Shown here piece after piece: positions 56,923-64,000 of a DNA stretch of 64,000 nucleotides. Made by a program: the position numbers and the translations under genes. The stretch is from Ascaphus truei. Lineage: Eukaryota > Chordata > Amphibia > Anura > Ascaphidae. Each line of letters opens with the position of its first letter. The first letter of the stretch is position 1. Where the stretch lies: NCBI GenBank assembly GCA_036426205.1, contig CM071570.1:76812045-76876044 (forward strand), given 5' to 3'. Under the pieces are notes generated by a model. That model was not told where the DNA came from and made no database searches. It saw only the letters and a program-made list of their open reading frames with translations.

Positions 56923-57331
56923 TTCATACGTATGATGCACAATTCGTTGTGGGAAATGAATTTGGTCGAATTGTGTCATGTAGAATACCTGATTGATACA
57001 CTTTAAATTAAAACAGAATGGTGTATTTTTTATGTATAACTTTTTGCATGTATGGGCATTTCCCACTTATAATAATAACCCTGCAGGGGTTATTCAACAA
57101 AAATCAAAAAAAGTGTTGGAAATATTGAAAATCCAAGTTACTCATTATATTCCCACAGCACGGACTATGTGTAAGAGTATTGAAAAGTGCAATCGGATAC
57201 ACCGCTCCAAAAAGGTTTTGGGGGCGGTGTCTGTTCCATACGTAATAAACATATTAATCAAAAGTCTTACATTTGATGCAGATAGAAAACTTCACACCGA
57301 GTCATATTTAGCAGAGAATTGTAATGAGTAG

Positions 57332-57476
57332 GAAGGATCGAAGGGACTGCCGCTTGCTGATAGGAAAAGTTTAGGAACTCACCAGTGCAAGAAGATAAAA
57401 AATCTTTATTGACCTACATAAAAAAATAGAAGCAATACTCCTCCCACGCGTTTCACGCCCACGATGGCGCTTTGTC
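57332..57476 (-). mobile_element. Hammerhead-like retroposon, copy 5, with 15-bp duplication
   Basis: 145 bp flanked by identical AATTGTAATGAGTAG (57317-57331 and 57477-57491). In minus orientation it starts inside the core (UUGACAAAG, sharing bases with the duplication), then stem II GCGCC/GGGCGU, GAAACGCGUG, and CAATAAAGA (TTTATT at 57405 on +). The variable-length duplication indicates target-primed reverse transcription. Stem I is absent. Confidence 0.75.
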
Positions 57477-57787
57477 AATTGTAATGAGTAGCCTATAAAA
57501 TAGAAAAAGGTGTCACGCTCAGACATTGAACTGTATAAGTCTCACTAAAATACGTGAGCCTGATAAGTATCTAATAACCACTCCCCCAAAATTGAAGCTG
57601 ACGCTCGGGGTAAAAGAGGGGACAATGTACTTGGTATAATAGGCATTGAAGTTTAGAGGCACATGTGTAAAATTCTTCTCTAAAGGGCTTATTCAATCAA
57701 CACAGACGATGAAATTGACCTGTTGAAGCCAGTAGAAGTTTTCAGCAGATCACCGTGCAACCGACCGCTTCAGGGCCTATTGAATAA

Positions 57788-58166
57788 GGCCTCGGTCCCG
57801 CTGCGCTCGGTGGCGCGGGCGGCCACACGCGAGTTCCCCACCAGCAGGGGAATCCTGCGGAGCCGGTCCCGGTCCCCACTGGCTGCACAGCTTACTACAC
57901 GCTGTGACGCGTCAGCCGCTATGGGATACAAGAGAATGGTGATCTCTAGCGTTGACGCGTCACGTGGTGTGGTTGTGAGCCAATGGGGAGGGGAGGCTTC
58001 GGGAGGAGGAGAGGCTTCGGGGAGCGGGGAGGAGTGTGGAGTGAAAGCAGCGTGAGTGCCTGTGTGTGTGTGCCTGAGTGCGAGTGCCTGTCTGTGTGTG
58101 TGTGTCTGAGTGCCTGTCTGTGTGTGTGTATGTGTGTGCCTGAGTGCGTGAGTGCCTGCCTCTGTC

Positions 58167-58197
<31 letters not shown>

Positions 58198-58435
58198 ATG
58201 AGTGCCTGCGTGTGTGTGTGCCCGTGCCTGTCTGTGTGTGTGTGTGTTAACTTACCTTCAATCAGCAGCCCGAGCCGTGGAGGGAGGGGGGGGAAGAGTA
58301 GCGGCTCCCTCCGCTCAAGCCACGCCCCCCCTCCCTGTGAAGCCTCCCGCTCCCTACAGACCGCATATCGCGGTCTGTGTATGTCAGCGCCCCGCCTGTC
58401 TGCAGTGCGAGCGCGCTGACTCTGGGAGCGGGGCC
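57788..58435. mobile_element. Harbinger-like MITE with TG-rich interior
   Basis: Ends GGCCTCGGTCCCGCTGCGC and ...GGGAGCGGGGCC, with TAA on the left (57785-57787) and TTA on the right (58436-58438). The 648-bp interior holds a GTGTGTGCCTGAGTGCCTG array (58055-58250). Confidence 0.6.
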
Positions 58436-58439
58436 TTAG

Positions 58440-59235
58440 CCTTAGCCTTTAAGTGTTACTTTTACAATAAACGGGTCTGATGTGTCCATTCATAGTCCCA
58501 ATCTTCGTACGTGCAATGGTGCGCACCCTCTATCTATGTTATTTTGGCCATAACACTTTCTTAAAGGGATTGCCGCTTTGGGTGTTCCCGTTGAAGTCTG
58601 CAGGGCAGCTGCTGTGACATATTGTCACCTGGGTATTATTCTATTGCAGCTCTAATGGGATTTGGCTGTTTGTCTATGCTGGTGACCTTCAGGCACTGTC
58701 AGCCCTGGCTCCTTTCCTTTTAATGATCTCACCTATGTCGTTCGCTGCTGTGAAATCAATTCAGACCTCACAATGCGGTGTCTTACCAGTCTCACAAGGA
58801 ATGTAATGACAAGGACGTGCACCCCTGCACATGTATTGTGTCTTTAGAACCCTGAGTAGCACGACCAGTGCCATTTTAGTGGGCTAAGTAACAATATGAA
58901 GTGTGGAAAGAGGTGCTCCCAAAAATCACATAGGGCTCTATGTTGAACGTGATAATAAGATCTTGTATAATTGTCCCGATTTTAATAGGATGATGGATAG
59001 AAATCAGACATAATTGGCATAACCTTGGTGAGGTATGTGCCTCGGGACGTCCACTTGACGACCACAGATATTGACATATATATATATATGTATATGTGTA
59101 CCCCAATTCAAAGAAATGTATGCATAAATCAGATAAATTAGCTGACAGGACTTATATCAGGGCACTATGGCCCGTTACCTGCCAGCTTCCAACATCCAGG
59201 CAGCATCCACAGCGTGCAGTCTGTTGTAGTAGAAA
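58440..59235. other. Intron 1, unassigned
   Basis: No recognisable element or exon; a short (TA)n at 59075-59095. Confidence 0.5.
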
Positions 59236-59238
59236 TCC

Positions 59239-59443
59239 AGAGATGTAGTGTGTAGCAGAGCACAGCCAAAACAACATCCAATCTTGGTGAAAATGAAGAA
59301 ATTCCCAAGCAAACTCCAATTTAGCAGATCAGTTTATTGCAGGCTCACAGCTAAATGAACACACCTACGCGTTTCATGCCGAGGCACTTTATCAAGGTGC
59401 GATAAACCTTGCTGTGCTGTGCTCTGCTACACACTACATCTCT
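59239..59443. repeat. Snapback with perfect 28-bp arms around copy 6
   Basis: Arms 59239-59266 and 59416-59443 are exact inverse complements over 28 bp, spacer 149 bp. The module, read on the minus strand, follows the arm within about 15 nt, and TTTATT (AATAAA on minus) lies at 59333-59338. Confidence 0.9.
59361..59400 (-). ncRNA. Hammerhead-like ribozyme module, copy 6
   Basis: Minus orientation: stem I GCACC (59400-59396) pairs with GGUGU (59365-59361), one G-U. The core is UUGAUAAA, stem II GUGCC/GGCAU, then GAAAC, mini-hairpin ACGCGU and A at the cleavage position (59366). G8 of the consensus is A. Confidence 0.55.
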
Positions 59444-59587
59444 AGTGGTCTAAGTAAATGGTGCACGCCAAGCTCCTAGCAGCTTAGTGTTTAAGGGGTA
59501 AAACAGATTTGCGCCTTCAAAAATAGATCCCTGAAATTTGAAGGTTCTCCAACATTTGGAACATGGAAATAGGTATACTTTGGTGCG

Positions 59588-59703
59588 CATGCATCAAGCG
59601 CCAGTACGGGTTATCACACCCATTCCACCGCTAATTCCAATTCAAGTCCATAGGAGGCGACGCCAGAACGGGGGCGATAATCTGCACGGGCACTTGATGC
59701 ATG
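59588..59703. repeat. Foldback repeat
   Basis: CATGCATCAAGCGCC and GGCACTTGATGCATG are near-perfect inverse arms; the inner part shares TACGGGTTATCACA with the foldback at 20599. Confidence 0.75.
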
Positions 59704-59709
59704 AACCTG

Positions 59710-61637
59710 TATTTGCTACTTCAGTGAGGCGTAGGCAAGCCTTTAGGAGGCTCTCTAACACGTGTAATCTACTACATACAAAGATCATACTACCAATCAA
59801 ATATGTGTGTTTTTGTATTTATTTGTAAACACTTCGATAAACAGAAGTGGTGTTCAATTCTCAATAATAAATTGATCATCGTCAGATCAGTTATCAATAC
59901 CCCAACTGCTTTCATTAGCTGAAGATTCAGAGTCTCAGACACTGGAGGGAATGGGTACGATGGGTACAGCGGGTTTTCTTTCTTTTTTTTTAATAACAAT
60001 TTTAATCCTGTCTGTAAATGTTACTTATGCCCATAATCATATCTCCGACTGTCCATTAAATATGTGTAAACTGAATGTGCGTTACCTTTTGTTCATTTAA
60101 TGCAACTTTGTATTATTATAACTCTGGCTTTTCCTGTCTGTCTCTTGTGGAACAAAATGATTGTTTTTCCTGTGTAGTTCTCAAACTGACTGTAACGTAT
60201 TGCGATGCCCCTTAAGTGGGGGCCTGTATTTACTTAAAAATAAACAATGATGAGGAAATAGCAATGTCGTGTCTGTTTTCTAACTATGCATAGTGAATGG
60301 TATGGGATTATTTGTAAATAACTTAGTTTGTAGATATGTAAGTTGACTCTTGGAATGGGTTTTACATCTTTGAGCTACTCCTCTTGTGTGATGTCTTTCA
60401 TTTCGGTGTTCATGCCTAATTTAGAAAAAAATAACCCAAAACCTAAAACGTTGGGATGGTTCCAGCAGTTTCAGACACATTTTTCTTAACCACGGGGTTC
60501 TGCAAAGGTGAACTGAGCTAATTTAAGTTTTGAGAACCACCAGGTCCCAATTTGCATATAATTTTATCTGCCAGTAAGAGAATAAAAAAAAAAATCTGTT
60601 GACTGCCATGGTCAGCCAACAAGTAGAACATTGTGCTAACAACCCAGTGATGCAATGGTTTTCTATTGGCCAGCAGGAGAGTGGCAGCCATTTTGATTTC
60701 TTTTGAACTGGAAACACTCTGCTTTGTTTATTAGCCTTTTCAAATGTGGGCCAAAAACACTAACTCAGAATAGCACAGCTAAAAAAAATGGAAGAAAACA
60801 TCCTGCTTTTGTTATAAACTAATTAAAGATCTATAGCTGAGGAAAACAGCAATTCCAGAGTTGCAGAGTTGATTTGCAGTATAGAAAATAAAACGGTGAA
60901 GAGGGTGTGCCAAAAGACTTCTACATAAATATTACCCCAAAATAGAAACCTGTCTGCCGTGTTTGACTGGGGCATGAAGGAGCTACTGGGGGGGACGGGG
61001 GACACATTGTAGGGGCTCACTATGGGAGGACTATGAGAAAAAATGTATACAATAGCTCAAACATGCTGTTCATTCACTGGGGCAGTAGTACACATGGGGG
61101 AGAGTGGGAGATGGAGAGGGGGAGGAAGTAACATGGGGAGAGCAGAGTGAGTGGCATGAGGGCAGATAGAGCGACATGGGGAGGAAAGAGAGTGACCTAT
61201 GGGGAGGGAGAGTGCGGGACTTGTGAGGGGTGGGGGGAAGAGAGAGTGATCTGTCTGGCACGGGGGGGAGGTAGCGAGAGTGACCTGTTGGGGGAGGGAG
61301 AAGCTTGAACTAGAAGAGGGATCATCTTGCCCAGTTCCCGATGTGAGAGGGCAGGTTGCAACTTTAGCAATCACGTGGTTGCTAAGCAGGTCTGTTGTAG
61401 CACCAAAAGGTTGAAGTCCCACTAAAGCAAATGGTCCTTAAGGTACACTAACTTTTACTGCTGTAACTCTGGGCCTCTCAATGCTTTTGACAATGGTTGG
61501 TCAGGGCGTGAAATAGCTGTCTGAAAACAACTGCAAACAGGAGCCGGGTTATAGTCACGTGCAGGCTAAGCTGACTTGCCAGCTCCGAGTTACCTTATCC
61601 TTTAGTAATAATTACAGGGGGTGGAAATGTAAACATA
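59710..61637. other. Intron 1, unassigned
   Basis: 61080-61330 is a G/A-rich tract. No exon candidate with conserved coding potential. Confidence 0.55.
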
Positions 61638-61879
61638 GGCCGCAGATATAGTATGCGCGCGACAGAGCTCGTGGTGTCGCGTGCGCCTGCCCCACAGGCG
61701 ATCCGTGGCCATGGGGATAGGGAGACACGACACGGAGGCGTGCCCGTGACGTCACGTGAGCAGTTCACCCTCAGTGGCTGAATCGCGCACATGACTCGGC
61801 CGTCGCGCGACTAAATCAAATTATTTTGTCTCCTCTAAAATCGCGAGCGCCGTCGCGCTTGTGCGCGTGCTCTATGGCC
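61638..61879. mobile_element. Harbinger-like MITE in intron 1
   Basis: Ends GGCCGCAGATATAGTATGCG and, inverted, GGCCATAGAGCACGCGC. Holds TGACGTCA followed by CGTGAGCAGTTCACCC (61747 onward). It lies about 220 bp upstream of exon 2. Confidence 0.6.
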
Positions 61880-62096
61880 TTCCTCATTGAGGTACAGCCT
61901 TTTGTTCGCGCGGACGCGGCCTTATCTGACATAACTGGTAGGCCGTTGAAAATAAAATATTTCATACCCGGCTATTTGCTCCGAGTTGCCTCTTCCTCCA
62001 CATAGTGCTGCAGTGCAAACCAAAGTCATTGTCTGTGTTTTTTTACGAGTAACATTTTGATGTGTTTGTAAGTGCTCTCTTTTCTTGTCCCTGCAG

Positions 62097-62198
62097 CGTA
62101 TATATTACCTCTCCTTGGAATTCTACATGGGCCGCACCCTGCAGAACACTATGCTAAACCTGGGGCTCCAGCACGCCTGCGATGAAGCTGTTTACCAG
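62097..62198 (+). CDS. pygb: Glycogen phosphorylase (brain-type), coding exon 2
   Basis: Second coding exon, 102 nt or 34 codons (residues 82-115), in phase with exon 1. It starts after a strong acceptor (pyrimidine-rich ctcttttcttgtccctgcag) and ends CAG|gtatac. The translation runs from [18 protein letters not shown] to ACDEAVYQ, the near-invariant segment that follows the AMP-site region in animal phosphorylases; exon length and phase agree with the vertebrate gene structure. No stop or frameshift is present in either exon, so the gene looks intact as far as it can be seen. The remaining exons, including the catalytic and pyridoxal-lysine parts, lie beyond position 64000. Confidence 0.93.
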
Positions 62199-62485
62199 GT
62201 ATACATTCTCCCCACGCATCCAAACACATTCTACTGGTTTAAAGCAGGAACCTGCTCTGTTCCCAAACCTTCTGATGCATGATTGCAGGATTCATTAAAT
62301 GGTATCGTTGGGAACTCAGGGAGATTAGAATGGTTGCTCGGAAGGAAACGTTGGTGTCGCTCCCAATTGCTAGTGCCAACGTCCATGGAAACACCCTGTA
62401 GGATAAATACGTGTTGGAGATCTCATGACATCAGCGCTAGTGATGGGATGTTTTTAGTGCTGGAATTAACCACAAGCGAAAAGAA

Positions 62486-62523
<38 letters not shown>

Positions 62524-62746
62524 TTTTGTTTTTTTTTAACAATTATATAATATTTGTGTACGTTTTACAGATTTAGGTCTAAAACTCTAAGGCACCAAAT
62601 ACAGCTACACACACACAGTTATAATGTGTATAAATATTTATAATTTTTTTTATATAAAAAAATATATATATTATATATAGATCTTAATATAATTTATTTA
62701 AAAAAATATATATATTTATGGGTTACACACACACACACACACACAG

Positions 62747-62781
<35 letters not shown>

Positions 62782-64000
62782 ACACACACACACACACACA
62801 CCACCACACACACACACACAACCACACACACACACACACAACCACATCACACACACAACACACACATATATTGTATATAAGGCAAACTCGCGTAACAAAT
62901 CCTAGTAACGTACCCGGGTGAAACTAATTGAGAATGAAAGCAAATAAAGTTGATATTTGACGTCTCAACCAGATACTTGAAATGAATTAAAGGATTATTT
63001 AACATCATCAGATGTGTTATTAGTAAAATCCTTTTATTTCATTACGCCAAGTACAGTGCAGTGAGCGCCTATTTCAACTTTATTTTGATGATCCAATTCT
63101 AGATTTTTGCCGTTAATCCTTCCAGAGCCAAACGAACCACAACACAGTGCCAAGTAAATGGGGCTGAAGCTGGCTCCGATCTTCTACGTTCACTAGGGGG
63201 GTCACGTAGGGATAACTGCAGCCAGTTCCACAGGGTGTGTAACTTTGTTTTTATCACTACTATTTAATTAGAAAAACTGCTGGAGGATTTCAGTGAACAA
63301 TGGGGAACAAGAAGATGAGTTGGGACCAGCACCTTTAAAGTCAAGGCTCCAATAACTTGGCCCTACTGTATTTATTTCAAAAGATTTACACACCTTCTTA
63401 ATGACTAAGCTACAGCTCTCACTCTCCAGTCCTCAAGAACCCCCCCCCCCCCCCAACAGGTCATGGTTTTCAGGATATTCCAGCTTCAGCACAGTGGGGT
63501 ACTCTATCTCTGAGCCCACTGCGTGCTGAAGCAGGGATATCCTTAAAAACGTCCTGGTATAGGAGGGAGGCATTGAGGACTGGAGTTGAGCACCCCTGGA
63601 CTAATCCGCCATCCAATAGTTCTGGAGAAGTATGATGTTTTACAGGACTTATCGTATAGGCTGCCTTTTTAAGGGATATACAAAAAGCTGGCTCAATATC
63701 ACCAAGCACAGAGCTGGACATGCATTGTGTTTTGCTATGTTCTGGCCACAGTACGGGCGTTGTTACCAATGAGTCAGCTAGTAGTCTGGATTCAATAGCT
63801 CTCAATGAATGTGATGAGTAGATGCTTACTGCTGCAGTGCCCCCTTGTCTTGCCAACCACAGCGACGTCATAAAAGATTTGAAGCTGAGATGCCAGGTTT
63901 GTAAATTATCAGAAGGCACTTAGAATAAACAACAACAAAAACATAGCACAGCAGCTGTGCTTTTACTTCTGATTCATTTCCAAAGTCAAATTGTTTTGAA
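62199..64000. other. Intron 2 (partial) with microsatellites
   Basis: (AT)n at 62488-62520 and an interrupted (CA)n at 62724-62870. 63413-63597 is a palindromic repeat related to the hAT MITE at 38183 (CTCCAGTCCTCAAGAACC and, inverted, CTCCAGTCCTCAATGCC). No third exon within the window. Confidence 0.7.

Overview
The window looks like vertebrate nuclear DNA, most probably from an amphibian (a frog is the best guess). The evidence is one conserved vertebrate gene with textbook GT-AG exons, CORE-SINE tails ending in GGCGCTATATAAATAAAG, L2- and L1/Tx1-type LINEs, a Ty3/gypsy element and dense palindromic MITEs. There is no operon-like packing, and there are two runs of about 100 N (6343-6446 and 41398-41497). 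The species assignment is inference.

Only one host gene can be supported: glycogen phosphorylase, closest by memory to the brain isoform (pygb), on the + strand. Coding exon 1 is 47660-47902 (codons 1-81) and exon 2 is 62097-62198 (codons 82-115). Intron 1 is 14.2 kb and intron 2 runs off the window. A perfect NRF-1-type palindrome lies about 145 bp upstream of the start codon.

Region by region: 1-2012 holds nothing recognisable. 2013-13985 is a degraded + strand Ty3/gypsy element (5' LTR, gag, pol, start of a chromodomain). Its gag is split by a solo LTR with a 5-bp target duplication, and that LTR is split in turn by a young minus-strand LTR element (4669-10021). The young element encodes no recognisable Gag or Pol, only a long coiled-coil protein. 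13988-16440 has L1-type fragments interrupted by a minisatellite-bearing element. 17271-18014 is a solo LTR. 19036-27500 is a mosaic of palindromic repeats, a Helitron and Harbinger-like MITEs. 27540-31350 is a minus-strand L2-type LINE holding another solo LTR, followed by a Jockey-like LINE remnant (31385-32085). 32150-38710 has MITEs, CORE-SINE pieces and a hAT MITE with a second MITE nested inside. 38760-44950 is an L1/Tx1 LINE split by a Tigger-type MITE and by 3.4 kb of simple and satellite-like sequence. 47400 to the end is the phosphorylase locus, its intron filled with similar repeats.

The most interesting signal is a short module found at seven places (42.46, 42.71, 52.48, 53.31, 57.48, 59.40 and, more distantly, 33.13 kb). 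It has a hammerhead-ribozyme-like layout: a UGAURAA-like strand, a stem whose bases change in compensating pairs between copies, then GAAAC plus a tiny ACGCGU hairpin, with stem I complementarity in the better copies. Most copies carry a downstream AATAAA. One copy has a 15-bp target duplication and two sit inside long snapback arms, so these look like short ribozyme-bearing retroposons. Catalytic activity is doubtful because of core changes. The second highlight is the coiled-coil LTR element.
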